15,386 nt of DNA from JAKJGA01 sp029554345 (lineage in GTDB: Bacteria > Spirochaetota > UBA4802 > JAFGJZ01). The stretch is taken from positions 1 through 15,386 of the forward strand of contig DAOPBR010000057.1 of the NCBI GenBank assembly GCA_035395685.1. Reading direction: 5' to 3'. The notes beneath the pieces are model-generated. The model was given only the letters and a program-made list of their open reading frames with translations. It was not told where the DNA came from and did no database searches. The translations under genes and the position numbers were made by a program. How positions within the stretch are numbered: the stretch's first letter is position 1; the number at the start of each line of letters is the position of its first letter. Of this stretch, positions 1 to 7,265 are shown piece after piece.

Positions 1-168
1 TATTGAAGAATAATCTCTTATTGCAGCTGATTTCTTTATAACACGATAACGTACTGACGGATTGCTTTTTATTTCTGAGAAATCAATAGCTTCTATATCT
101 TTTTTTTTACAAGAAACAATAGTCGCAATCATTAGAATTGCGGGTATAATTTTGATAACTTTTTTCAT
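1..168 (-). CDS. Lipoprotein, N-terminal part (cut by window edge)
   Basis: The minus strand is open from an ATG at 168 to the window edge, giving the first 56 residues. It begins MKKVIKIIPAILMIATIVSC, a lipoprotein signal peptide with a lipobox ending at Cys20, followed by KKKD. A Shine-Dalgarno AGGA lies at 177-180, 8 bases upstream of the ATG, which supports this start. After processing the protein would be lipid-anchored through Cys20. The visible mature part shows no recognisable domain. It lies 99 bases downstream of the secreted protein at 268-636 on the same strand and may be co-transcribed with it. The plus-strand reading of this stretch is a shadow. Function unknown. Confidence 0.75.
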   Translation of the reverse strand, partial: MKKVIKIIPAILMIATIVSCKKKDIEAIDFSEIKSNPSVRYRVIKKSAAIRDYSSI

Positions 169-267
169 TTTTGAATTCCTAGATATTGATTGTTTAGATT
201 TGTGTTTTCTAAAAGATATATGTTACATAAATAATATAAAAAATTATTTTATAATCCGAAATAACAT

Positions 268-636
268 CTATTCAAATGTTTCAAAAGTTTCTGGATCAAG
301 ATAGAAAACCTGTTTAGCTGAATTACGGATAACTATCCTGTTTTTTGAAGAATCGAATGACAGTTCAGTGATAAAAACACTTTGAACATCACGCTCAAGT
401 TCTTCGGAAATTTTTACTTGATACGTAAACATTCCTTTCACAAGACGTCCGGAATCAATTTCACGGATTTCGATATAACCGCCGTTCAGCAATCCTTTCG
501 GATTTGCCTGAGGGAAATGAACGGCTCTGAATTCAAGATTTCCTAATCTAAGCGGTTTAACTTCAGCAGGCGGAATTCTTTTCGCATTCAGGGCGGAAAA
601 AAGAAAGATACATAAAACAACAGTTATTTTTTTCAT
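268..636 (-). CDS. Small secreted hypothetical protein
   Basis: This encodes 122 residues from the ATG at 636. The frame is open further upstream to another ATG at 702, but the inner start gives a classical signal peptide, MKKITVVLCIFLFSALNA, with an A-L-N-A cleavage site before KRIPP. The longer form would bury that signal behind 22 charged residues. A promoter at 643-671 also places the transcription start at about this ATG. The mature part (about 104 residues) is rich in beta-type segments, with no cysteines and no recognised motif. It is probably periplasmic or outer-membrane associated. No Shine-Dalgarno precedes the ATG, which fits a leaderless message. Family not recognised. Confidence 0.7.
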   Translation of the reverse strand: MKKITVVLCIFLFSALNAKRIPPAEVKPLRLGNLEFRAVHFPQANPKGLLNGGYIEIREIDSGRLVKGMFTYQVKISEELERDVQSVFITELSFDSSKNRIVIRNSAKQVFYLDPETFETFE

Positions 637-642
637 GAGACG

Positions 643-671
643 ATGATAGATTATTAATTTAACAGAGTCAA
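643..671 (-). promoter_or_regulatory. Sigma-70-type promoter, apparently leaderless
   Basis: On the minus strand a -35 box TTGACT (671-666) is followed after 17 bases by a -10 box TATCAT (648-643). Only 6 bases separate the -10 box from the ATG at 636, so transcription should begin on or beside the start codon. The lack of a Shine-Dalgarno agrees with this. Confidence 0.6.
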
Positions 672-810
672 GGAAAAGGAATTCTTCTTTGACAGAAAAC
701 AACTTTAATTATTATATTCTACAGAGACCCTGATTCTCTTTTTTTTAAAACGCACATCGACAAATAAGAGAAACTTAGTATATATTATTAAGACCTAAAA
801 AGGAAAAAGA

Positions 811-1180
811 ATAAGGAAACGATTAGTAATATCTGTTTGTTTGGGTTTATTTCTTTTTTTGGCGTTGATATCGATGGATATTTCGGATATTCTTTATCAA
901 CTCAACCAAACGATGAAAAAGCATATATAATTGGCGTCACACTTATTGGAAATACATCTGAGGAATATCATCTGCTGGCAAAAAAGATATTATTTTCTTT
1001 GATAGTTTAGTAATGAATTTTTATCAATCGGCATCAAATACATTTCACGATATTAGATCATTGAGCTTATATAAGAGGTATTATGAAAAATATATTGGGG
1101 ATACTTGCTATAGCATGCTCTTTAATTGCTTGCTCGAGTACAGATTCGGAAGATGGAGTCACCAAAGACTTTATGATTAA
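811..1180 (+). pseudogene. Decayed hypothetical gene with two frameshifts
   Basis: Three overlapping frames join into one plausible protein. From 811 the reading RKRLVISVCLGLFLFLAL resembles a signal peptide. After a T7 run (854-860) the sense moves to a second frame reading GYFGYSLSTQPNDEKAYIIG through LLAKK. After an A6 run (980-985) it moves to a third frame reading DIIFFDSLVMNFYQSASNTF, ending at TAA 1178-1180. Both shifts correspond to loss of one base in a homopolymer, so sequencing error is possible. The first codon is ATA rather than ATG, a third lesion that favours true decay. The last part overlaps the lipoprotein gene at 1083. Possibly a former exported protein; family unknown. Confidence 0.4.
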
Positions 1181-1505
1181 TAAAGAATGGTTTTGGCACG
1201 ATAATAGTCTTGTAAAAGATTATCCAATAAGAATTAAATTTGGGGAAAAAGATCTCTTTTCTTCATTTGAAGTAAATGATGAAGAACTTACAACAATCAG
1301 CGGAAGATATAGTCTTGCTAATAATAAATTAACACTAATATATCAGAGATATAGCCGACATGTTGTTATTCTTCCAGAGGATGAATCTAAAATGGGCCCT
1401 AGCTATACTAGTGAATTAACTTTTATTAATGATAAACCAAATAAGAGAAAATATTTTATTGATAAAGAGAAAAAGATATTCATTGTCTGTAATGAATTTA
1501 AGTGA
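1083..1505 (+). CDS. Putative lipoprotein
   Basis: This encodes 140 residues. The N-terminus MKNILGILAIACSLIAC is a lipoprotein signal peptide with lipobox LIAC (Cys17), followed by a serine/acid-rich linker (SSTDSEDG) typical of exported lipoproteins. AGAGG at 1074-1078 supports the start. The mature region alternates short hydrophobic strands with turns and contains phrases such as ISGRYSLANNKLTLIY, as in small beta-barrel or lipocalin-like lipoproteins; this is a structural impression only. It follows the decayed gene at 811-1180, and a hairpin begins 11 bases after its stop. No close family recognised. Confidence 0.72.
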   Translation: MKNILGILAIACSLIACSSTDSEDGVTKDFMINKEWFWHDNSLVKDYPIRIKFGEKDLFSSFEVNDEELTTISGRYSLANNKLTLIYQRYSRHVVILPEDESKMGPSYTSELTFINDKPNKRKYFIDKEKKIFIVCNEFK

Positions 1506-1625
1506 CACAGAAATAATTACGCGTTTACTGAGCAAAGCGATCAAAACGCGTAATGATATTATAAGATGATTGATGGTCGAAAATTCCAAAGTGCTCAAAG
1601 TACTTCAAAAAGAAATAAGTGGGAG

Positions 1626-1655
1626 AAAAAAAACAGAATTTGCCGAAGGCAAATT
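1626..1655 (-). terminator. Possible intrinsic terminator (minus strand)
   Basis: On the minus strand the stem AATTTGCC/GGCAAATT (1655-1637, 3-base loop) is followed by CTG and then eight T residues (1633-1626). It could end transcription from the flavoprotein gene that stops at 1837. The stem is fairly weak and lies about 180 bases from that stop. Confidence 0.4.
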
Positions 1656-1745
1656 TATCTCTGATCGGAGCGCAGGGTTCTGTCTGAGCCGAATCCGCTG
1701 AAAGCGGTTCGGCGAGTTCTGCGCGACAAGAGCGTGAGGGGGTTG

Positions 1746-1790
1746 CAAAGGGGCGAGAGTCGGCGACTGAGACTTTCGCCCCTTTGATCT
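1746..1790 (+). terminator. Strong hairpin, possible terminator
   Basis: Bases 1746-1761 pair with 1771-1786 over 16 positions (one G-T wobble) with a 9-base loop. It is the strongest stem in the spacer. On the plus strand it is followed by ATCTTTT, a weak T tract, so it could stop transcription from the lipoprotein gene. It may instead be part of a repeat element. Confidence 0.35.
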
Positions 1791-1836
1791 TTTGCATGAG
1801 ACCATGCGAAACCGGGTAAAGGGCGTGGAACGCCCT

Positions 1837-2277
1837 TTAAAGCAAATCATGTACCGCCAAAGATGAATACAGCTTCACTCTCTTCGGTATAAAACGCAGA
1901 ACGGTATGATCCGGATCATTATATCCGCCGGGATAATACATCGTCCATTCTTCCTGCCATAATTTCTTTATGATTTCTTCATCTTTAAATATTTCAATAT
2001 CCCCGTTCATCATAAGTCCAAGCCAGCTTGCGGGATTGCAGTAATAAAGAGAAACCTTGGTATTATTTTTTATCTGTCCCATTTTCGATGATGAAGTATT
2101 CGTCGTAAAAAATATTTCAAATTCATTAAAACCATCCCAAAATGATTTTAGTTTCGGGAAACTCTTTTCATTTCTCAAATTCAGCATTGCCCGCGTTTCG
2201 GGATATCCGTCAAGACCGGCTGTTGTCAGATATGCCGCCGGCGCTTCTTTAATAATTTTTAAAGCTGTGTCTTTCAT
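1837..2277 (-). CDS. Pyridoxamine 5'-phosphate oxidase-like flavin-binding protein
   Basis: This encodes about 146 residues from the ATG at 2277. The frame is open to 2304, but GGAGAG at 2289-2284 is spaced 6 bases from this ATG (3 from the one at 2280), so the distal start is unlikely. The sequence fits the PNPOx-like split-barrel family (general stress protein 26 type): an N-terminal helix, AYLTTAGLDGYPETRAM, then FEIFFTTNTSSSKMGQI, VSLYYCNPASWLGLMMNGDI and a C-terminal LRFIPKRVKLYSS. Such proteins bind FMN, F420 or heme and are usually soluble oxidoreductases; the substrate cannot be told here. It is divergent from the radical SAM operon. A hairpin covers its stop codon. Confidence 0.82.
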   Translation of the reverse strand: MKDTALKIIKEAPAAYLTTAGLDGYPETRAMLNLRNEKSFPKLKSFWDGFNEFEIFFTTNTSSSKMGQIKNNTKVSLYYCNPASWLGLMMNGDIEIFKDEEIIKKLWQEEWTMYYPGGYNDPDHTVLRFIPKRVKLYSSLAVHDLL

Positions 2278-2359
2278 CATTTTCTCTCCAGGTAAATTAA
2301 TCATAATTAGTAATTTTCCGTGTCAAAACAAACTCAGTTATATAATTTCTTCTTGCGTA

Positions 2360-2381
2360 ATACTATATGCTTGTATAGTAT
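2360..2381 (+). promoter_or_regulatory. Palindromic operator over radical SAM promoter
   Basis: ATACTATA (2360-2367) and TATAGTAT (2374-2381) form a perfect 8-bp dyad with a 6-base spacer, centred 17 bases upstream of the ATG at 2388. The right arm contains TATAGT (2374-2379), a good -10 box only 8 bases from the ATG. A repressor bound here would block the promoter, and the transcript would be nearly leaderless. No good Shine-Dalgarno is present. The regulator is unknown. Confidence 0.5.
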
Positions 2382-2387
2382 GTCAAC

Positions 2388-3686
2388 ATGAATTCGGATT
2401 TTTCAGCACTAAACGATAAGCTTTCCATTTTGGGAATGTCGGCAAAATACGACGCCTCGTGTTCTTCGAGCGGCTCATCGCGCAAAAATCCGGAAGGAAG
2501 CGGCAATGCGGTAGCGGCAGGCATCTGCCACAGCTGGGGCGAAGACGGACGCTGTATTTCTCTCTTGAAAGTGCTTCAGACAAACATCTGTTCATTCGAT
2601 TGCGCTTACTGCATCAACCGTAAATCAAATGACATTCCGAGAGCGGTGTTTTCTCCGGCCGAACTGGCTGATCTTACAATGCAGTTTTACAAACGAAATT
2701 ATATAGAAGGTCTTTTTTTAAGTTCGGCAGTTCTGAAGAATTCTGACTATTCAATGGAACTGATGCTGAAGACAGTGAGCCTTTTGCGAAACGTTCACCG
2801 TTTCGGCGGATATATTCATCTCAAGGTTATGCCTGGAGCCGATCCGCTTCTGATAAAAAGAGCGGGCTTTCTGGTAGACAGAATAAGCGCGAACATCGAA
2901 CTGCCTACCGGCGAATCCCTTTCTCTTCTTGCACCAGACAAAAAACCCGACAAGCTCATCGGCTCGATAAAAGATATCAGTTCAAACATCAGAGAAAGTG
3001 TCGACGAATACCGCTTCAAACGAAGCGTCACTTATGCACCCGGCGGACAAAGCACTCAAATGATAATCGGTGCGACACCCGAGACAGACAAGACCATTCT
3101 CAATCTGACAGAATCTCTTTATAAAAAGCTTTCACTCAAGCGCGTTTATTATTCCGCGTATGTTCCAGTGACAGAAAGCTCTCTTCTTCCTGCATTGACC
3201 AAGCCGCCTCTATTGAGAGAGCACAGACTTTATCAGGCAGACTGGCTTCTGCGTTTTTACGGCTTTAAGGCGCATGAAATTCTTAACGACGAATATCCGA
3301 ATCTTGATATGAGAATCGATCCCAAGACCGCATGGGCCATGAGAAACTACCATCTTTTTCCGGTTGAAATCTCAACAGCTGCGTATGAAGAAATTCTGCG
3401 CATTCCGGGAATCGGAGTTCAGAGCGCGCAGAGAATTATCAAAGCGAGAAGGTTTTCGAAACTTACGTTTGAAGATCTCAAAAAAATCGGCGTTGTCATG
3501 AAGAGAGCGAAATATTTCTTAAGCTGCAGCGGAAAAATGATGAACTCAAATTTCAGCCATGATCTGATTCTCGCCGAAGCCGGAGGTCTTTACTCCGAAA
3601 TAAAAATATCCGAACTTAGGGAAGGACAGCTTCCCCTTTTCCGCGAGCAGTCAATTCCGCCGATAGAAATAGCCCAGGAGATCTAA
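2388..3686 (+). CDS. Radical SAM protein, putative DNA modification/repair
   Basis: This encodes 432 residues. Near the N-terminus it has AKYDASCSSSGSSRKN, typical of this family. The radical SAM cluster motif is CSFDCAYC at residues 68-75 (CX3CX2C), which binds a 4Fe-4S cluster and S-adenosylmethionine. The TIM-barrel core follows, with KVMPGADPLLIKRAG and SANIELPTGESL. Residues about 330-385 carry helix-hairpin-helix motifs (LRIPGIGVQSAQRIIKAR), a DNA-binding element. This matches the putative DNA modification/repair radical SAM family (TIGR03916), described from gene context with a uracil-DNA-glycosylase-like partner; the reaction is unknown. The next gene starts on the last base of its stop (TAATG), so the two are translationally coupled. 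Confidence 0.9.
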   Translation: MNSDFSALNDKLSILGMSAKYDASCSSSGSSRKNPEGSGNAVAAGICHSWGEDGRCISLLKVLQTNICSFDCAYCINRKSNDIPRAVFSPAELADLTMQFYKRNYIEGLFLSSAVLKNSDYSMELMLKTVSLLRNVHRFGGYIHLKVMPGADPLLIKRAGFLVDRISANIELPTGESLSLLAPDKKPDKLIGSIKDISSNIRESVDEYRFKRSVTYAPGGQSTQMIIGATPETDKTILNLTESLYKKLSLKRVYYSAYVPVTESSLLPALTKPPLLREHRLYQADWLLRFYGFKAHEILNDEYPNLDMRIDPKTAWAMRNYHLFPVEISTAAYEEILRIPGIGVQSAQRIIKARRFSKLTFEDLKKIGVVMKRAKYFLSCSGKMMNSNFSHDLILAEAGGLYSEIKISELREGQLPLFREQSIPPIEIAQEI

Positions 3687-4465
3687 TGAATATTTATGTA
3701 TATGACGGAAATTTTGACTCATTGATCTCGCTTTGCGCGGAACTCATAGCTTCAAAAATTACACCCGAAAACATAATGACTGAAGACAAATCGCACGGAT
3801 ATCTTTTTGACAAGATTTATCTTTCATTTAATCAGAATCTTTATGACAGACTGAACTCTCGGCTAAATCAGATTTCTAAAACTGCCTATGCGCATATCTG
3901 CGCAGCTTTTCTCTCCGAAACAGAAGGAATGGAAATTAAAATTTACAATTACATTCAGACAGTTCTTCGTCTTTCACTCGAGAAAAATATTTCACAGCAG
4001 AAAATCGATGATTATCTTGAGAACTTTGCGGATTCGTCCATCAGGGAATTAAATCAGCTTTCAAAAAAAGTTTACATCGAACGTCATCGGTTTCTCGGGC
4101 TCATCCGCTTTTCTGAACTTTCGGACAAAACACTATATGCGCAGTTTGAGCCCGACCATAATATTTCACTTCTGCTCGCGCCTCATTTCAAACAGCGTCT
4201 TCCGAAAGATAACTGGATAATTCATGATATTGCGCGCGGAATAGGCGCGGTTTATGACAAAGAAAAAAATGACTATATTTTATGCGGACTCGAAAATACC
4301 GCCGGAATAATTTATTCGGAAGAAGAAAACGCTTTCAGGCAAATCTGGCAGAGATACTGGAAAGAAATTGCGATTCCTGAAAGAAAAAATCCGAAGTGCC
4401 AGCTGAACTTCATGCCGAAGAGATATTGGAAACACCTAACAGAAACAGAAAACTTAAATCGTTGA
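3686..4465 (+). CDS. Probable DNA metabolism protein (TIGR03915/DUF4130 type)
   Basis: This encodes 259 residues. The opening MNIYVYDGNFDSLISLCAE, the central HRFLGLIRFSEL, the segment LLAPHFKQRLPKDNWIIHD and the C-terminal FMPKRYWKHLTE are characteristic of the family that accompanies the radical SAM protein (TIGR03915, DUF4130). It is cytoplasmic, with no signal or membrane segment. In some genomes the family is fused or adjacent to a uracil-DNA-glycosylase domain; no such domain is present in this 259-residue protein. Its ATG overlaps the upstream stop by one base, consistent with a complex with, or a shared pathway with, the radical SAM enzyme. The 3' end overlaps the convergent hydrolase gene by 12 bases. 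Biochemical role unknown. Confidence 0.88.
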   Translation: MNIYVYDGNFDSLISLCAELIASKITPENIMTEDKSHGYLFDKIYLSFNQNLYDRLNSRLNQISKTAYAHICAAFLSETEGMEIKIYNYIQTVLRLSLEKNISQQKIDDYLENFADSSIRELNQLSKKVYIERHRFLGLIRFSELSDKTLYAQFEPDHNISLLLAPHFKQRLPKDNWIIHDIARGIGAVYDKEKNDYILCGLENTAGIIYSEEENAFRQIWQRYWKEIAIPERKNPKCQLNFMPKRYWKHLTETENLNR

Positions 4466-5233
4466 TACGATATACTTCGAAGAGCATTCACCGCCGGAAA
4501 GAAAAGTTATCAGTCTTTTTTTAGGAAAAACGATTTTATTAATTTCATCATCATCCATGCCGCTTTTTCTCAAAGTATAAATCTTTTCTCTCAGTTTGTA
4601 GAAATAATCCAGCTTCGCGAGTATGTGTTCTTTTCCCTTGTGATGAATCCCCGAATGAGCGCAGAAGAGATGCCTGAAATTCAGTTTCGCGATTTTTTCG
4701 AGAGAGTTTATCGTTTCAGACATGTTCTCTTCAATGAAGGCGATCTTCTGCCGTGACGCAACATACATGTCTCCGCAAAAAAGCCATTTCTTATCTTCTT
4801 CAAGAAGCACTACATGATTATCCGTATGTCCCGGAGTATGAATCACCTGAAAACAATGCTTTTCTGTTTTCAGACAATCAGAAAAAGGCAACGCGTTAAA
4901 CCCCTTCATGTTTCCCCAGTAATACTTTCTGTAAAAAGGAAATTTTGAATCCAGTTTCGCCTTATCGACAGCGCTTGAATGAATATAAATCTCAGCTCCG
5001 ATATTCTGCTGAATCCAGGCGGCTAATCCGGCGTGATCTTCGTGAAAATGAGTGATGGCTACTTTTTCAATATTCCATGATTTATATAACGGCGAATATC
5101 TTTTCTCAAAGTTTGAAGCTCCGGTATCAATCAAAAGCCCGTCTACCAGATAAATATAAAGGCGCATCTTCATGTTAAACGGACCGACTCTGTCTTCAAT
5201 ATATTCAATATTCTCGTAAGAAGCGGTTATCAT
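4454..5233 (-). CDS. Metallo-beta-lactamase-fold hydrolase
   Basis: This encodes about 259 residues from the ATG at 5233, which has AGGA 8 bases upstream (from AAAGGAATG); the frame is open to 5254 without a better site. The metal-binding signature THFHEDHAG (HXHXDH, about residues 62-67) is complete. It is followed by HTPGHTDNHVV, FCGDMYVAS and CAHSGIHHKG, supplying the later His and Asp ligands of a di-zinc or di-iron site. The N-terminal GLLIDTGASNFE is the usual first strand-loop. Such proteins hydrolyse thioesters, lactones, phosphodiesters or act on other substrates, and sequence alone does not tell which. It is convergent with, and overlaps, the DNA metabolism gene. Confidence 0.88.
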   Translation of the reverse strand: MITASYENIEYIEDRVGPFNMKMRLYIYLVDGLLIDTGASNFEKRYSPLYKSWNIEKVAITHFHEDHAGLAAWIQQNIGAEIYIHSSAVDKAKLDSKFPFYRKYYWGNMKGFNALPFSDCLKTEKHCFQVIHTPGHTDNHVVLLEEDKKWLFCGDMYVASRQKIAFIEENMSETINSLEKIAKLNFRHLFCAHSGIHHKGKEHILAKLDYFYKLREKIYTLRKSGMDDDEINKIVFPKKRLITFLSGGECSSKYIVSTI

Positions 5234-5260
5234 TTCATCATTCCTTTTGTGCAAATAATG

Positions 5261-5304
5261 TTAGACTTAAATAATCTTGTGATATATAATTTCTGCAGGG
5301 GAAG
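5261..5304 (+). promoter_or_regulatory. Promoter and RBS of receiver gene
   Basis: TTAGAC (5261-5266) is followed after 18 bases by a perfect TATAAT (5285-5290). AGGGGAAG (5297-5304) lies 6 bases before the ATG at 5311. The 5' untranslated leader would be about 13 bases. Confidence 0.6.
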
Positions 5305-5310
5305 TCAATT

Positions 5311-5691
5311 ATGGCAACTGAAAAAACCATTCTTTTGGCTGAAGATGAGGAAATGCTTCATCTTGTAGCCAAGAAAATTATTGAAAGCATGAATTACAAA
5401 GTAATCTCAGCTTTCAACGGAGAAGAAGCTGTCAGTGCCTACAAAGAGAATCCCGTAATTGATCTTGTTATACTTGATATGAAAATGCCGAAAATGGACG
5501 GAAAAGAAGCCTTTGCACTTATAAAAGAAATCAATTCTGAAGCAAGGATTATTCTTTCTTCAGGTCTTTCCGCCGATTCGGAAATTGAAATGATTCTTTC
5601 CTCTTTTCCGAATACTAATTTTATTCAAAAACCTTACAGAAAAGCGCTTCTGGCAGAAATGATTCAAAGTATACTAGGCAGCAACTCTTAA
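5311..5691 (+). CDS. Stand-alone response-regulator receiver protein
   Basis: This encodes 126 residues forming one complete CheY-like receiver domain with no output domain. Visible elements are the acidic pair in LLAEDEEM (Glu11, Asp12), the phospho-acceptor Asp56 in LVILDMKMPKMDG, the switch hydroxyl in IILSSG, and the conserved lysine in FIQKPYRK. The sequence style (LSSGLSADSEIEM, QKPYRKALL) resembles receivers attached to hybrid histidine kinases more than chemotaxis CheY. It probably relays or sinks phosphate from an unlinked kinase. It has its own promoter and strong ribosome binding site. The neighbours do not identify its kinase or target. Confidence 0.9.
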   Translation: MATEKTILLAEDEEMLHLVAKKIIESMNYKVISAFNGEEAVSAYKENPVIDLVILDMKMPKMDGKEAFALIKEINSEARIILSSGLSADSEIEMILSSFPNTNFIQKPYRKALLAEMIQSILGSNS

Positions 5692-5784
5692 GTTTTAAAT
5701 AAAAATGATTGTAATAATTTTTTCCTGATAAATTCTTGTCACTGAATCAGTCATGTATATCTATTCAATGATCAGGCGGTATTA

Positions 5785-6639
5785 ATGTCTCTTTCCGTTG
5801 AAGAATCCTACAAACTTCTGGATATAAGCCCTTCAGCGGGAGATGAAGAGATTACCAAAAAATTCCGCCTTCTTGCCCTCAAGTATCATCCCGACAAGAA
5901 CCGAAGCAAAATCGAATGGGCAAACAATATCATGTCAAGGCTCAATCAGGCCTATTCTGTGATAATGAGCTCGCGTTTTGAGAGCAATGCAGAAGACAAA
6001 ATCAATGCGGAAGAAGTTCTGCGCCGTAAACAGAACGAAGAAAGATCAAAGGACATGGCGCGGCAAAAACTGAAGGAGCTTATCCGCGAAAAGCTCATTG
6101 CAGATTTTGTTGTCATCCGCGAAGAGGTCAAGGATTCGCTTTACAGATATTTTCAGTTTAATCTCGACAATATCATAAAAAGAGAATCCGTTTTAAACAA
6201 ACAGACTTTCAATGAAGTTGTTAAGACTATCAGATACAAATATCATTCAATTACAGCCCTTTCGGAAAAAACCGATGACGAGGAACTTCTCGAGCATTTT
6301 AAGGTTTTTAAAAAGATGATTTTTTCATTCTACAGGGCAAGCGAATGTCTGAACATACTTGACTCTTACTCAAACGTAATAGATGTCGAGGCATACCGTC
6401 TTTACATCGAAGGCGACCGTTTTCTGCATCTAGCACAGAAAGAAATATTTTATGAGCGCCATAACCGCGGAAGTTTTCAGAAAGAAGCTTCTATTGAGAA
6501 TATAATCAAAGCGGCATATTTCTTTAAATCGGCATTATCCAATTATCCCGAATCATCATGGTCAGTTGAGCTTGACATAAAAATGGAGTACGCAGACGCT
6601 CTCCTTCGCTATATAGATCTTTTTTTTAACGAGGACTGA
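5785..6639 (+). CDS. J-domain (DnaJ-like) protein with novel C-terminus
   Basis: This encodes 284 residues. Residues 1-65 form a J domain with the catalytic HPD in KYHPDKNRSK, so it should stimulate an Hsp70 (DnaK) ATPase. The Gly/Phe linker, zinc fingers and C-terminal substrate domains of true DnaJ are absent. A charged helical stretch follows (about 75-115, rich in Arg, Lys and Glu). The rest is an all-helical region ending in IKAAYFFKSALSNYPES, which resembles a TPR-like repeat. AGGCGG precedes the ATG. Its stop overlaps the mntP start (TGATG). This is a class C J-protein; the client is unknown. Confidence 0.85.
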   Translation: MSLSVEESYKLLDISPSAGDEEITKKFRLLALKYHPDKNRSKIEWANNIMSRLNQAYSVIMSSRFESNAEDKINAEEVLRRKQNEERSKDMARQKLKELIREKLIADFVVIREEVKDSLYRYFQFNLDNIIKRESVLNKQTFNEVVKTIRYKYHSITALSEKTDDEELLEHFKVFKKMIFSFYRASECLNILDSYSNVIDVEAYRLYIEGDRFLHLAQKEIFYERHNRGSFQKEASIENIIKAAYFFKSALSNYPESSWSVELDIKMEYADALLRYIDLFFNED

Positions 6640-7211
6640 TGTTTAATTTTGATTTTATAAATATAGTTTTCATTTCAGCTGGTCTCGCAATGGACGCTTT
6701 TTCCGTCGCTCTTTCAACCGGATTCTGCCTCGAAAAAATATACAAAGGACATTATCTGAGACTTTCTTTGTCTTTCGGTTTTTTTCAGTTCATGATGCCT
6801 TTGATCGGCTACATTGCCGGAAAAAAAATTGAACCTGTAATACGCGACTACGACCATTGGGCGGCATTCGTTCTTCTTTCAATAGTCGGAATTAAAATGA
6901 TACATGAATATTTTGAAAAGCAGAAAACAGAATGCGTGCAGACTGATCCGACATGCGGAAAACGTCTCATTGTATTGTCAGTAGCTACAAGCATCGATGC
7001 CCTTGCGGTCGGAATCACTTTCGGAGTAATGGGAAAAGCAATACTCGTTCCATCAGTCATCATCGGAATAATATGCGCTCTTTTTACCGCTTGCGGTGTT
7101 TATCTCGGCAAAAGATTCGGTTCTATAATAGGAAAAAAGGCAGAAATCATCGGAGGCTTTTTCTTAATAGCAATAGGAACAAAAATTCTTCTGGAACATC
7201 TTCTTTTTTGA
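6639..7211 (+). CDS. mntP: Manganese efflux pump MntP
   Basis: This encodes 190 residues, the usual MntP length, with six hydrophobic segments. The two repeated acidic motifs of the family are present: GLAMDAFSVAL (Asp19) in TM1 and ATSIDALAVG (Asp120) in TM4. These line the Mn2+ path. The loop between the halves (about 91-108) holds Cys99 and Cys106, seen here but not known to matter. It lies in the inner membrane and exports excess Mn2+. There is no room for a yybP-ykoY manganese riboswitch directly upstream, because the start overlaps the J-protein stop by one base; expression is therefore tied to that gene. A terminator-like hairpin follows. Confidence 0.92.
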   Translation: MFNFDFINIVFISAGLAMDAFSVALSTGFCLEKIYKGHYLRLSLSFGFFQFMMPLIGYIAGKKIEPVIRDYDHWAAFVLLSIVGIKMIHEYFEKQKTECVQTDPTCGKRLIVLSVATSIDALAVGITFGVMGKAILVPSVIIGIICALFTACGVYLGKRFGSIIGKKAEIIGGFFLIAIGTKILLEHLLF

Positions 7212-7217
7212 CTCAAC

Positions 7218-7265
7218 AGGTCATCTTAACTGTTTAAACATAATTTAAGTTGACCTATTTTATAA
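7218..7265 (+). terminator. Terminator-like hairpin after mntP
   Basis: AGGTCATCTTAA (7218-7229) pairs with TTAAGTTGACCT (7245-7256) with one T-T mismatch, followed by ATTTTATA. The loop contains a perfect 10-bp palindrome, TGTTTAAACA (7231-7240). The stem is AT-rich and the T tract short, so termination may be partial. Confidence 0.5.

Larger units (their letters stand above)
1506..1839. repeat. Hairpin-dense structured intergenic region
   Basis: About 330 bases without a credible gene hold a series of inverted repeats. These are 1516-1526/1544-1554 (11 bp, perfect); 1637-1644/1648-1655 (8 bp, GAA loop); 1688-1699/1703-1713 (11 pairs, one bulged T, GAA loop); 1746-1761/1771-1786 (16 pairs including one G-T); 1794-1798/1803-1807 (5 bp); and 1817-1826/1830-1839 (10 bp, GGA loop), which overlaps the stop codon of the minus-strand gene. 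Short open frames here on the minus strand are artefacts of the repeats. It could be a genomic repeat family, a recombination site or a structured RNA. Confidence 0.6.

Noticed and set aside
62..304. Plus-strand open frame of 80 residues
   Set aside because: It is antisense to a minus-strand lipoprotein start with a clear lipobox and ribosome binding site, and has no start signal of its own.
1525..1850. Minus-strand open frames in the hairpin region
   Set aside because: They consist of the inverted repeats, lack ribosome binding sites and have no protein-like composition.
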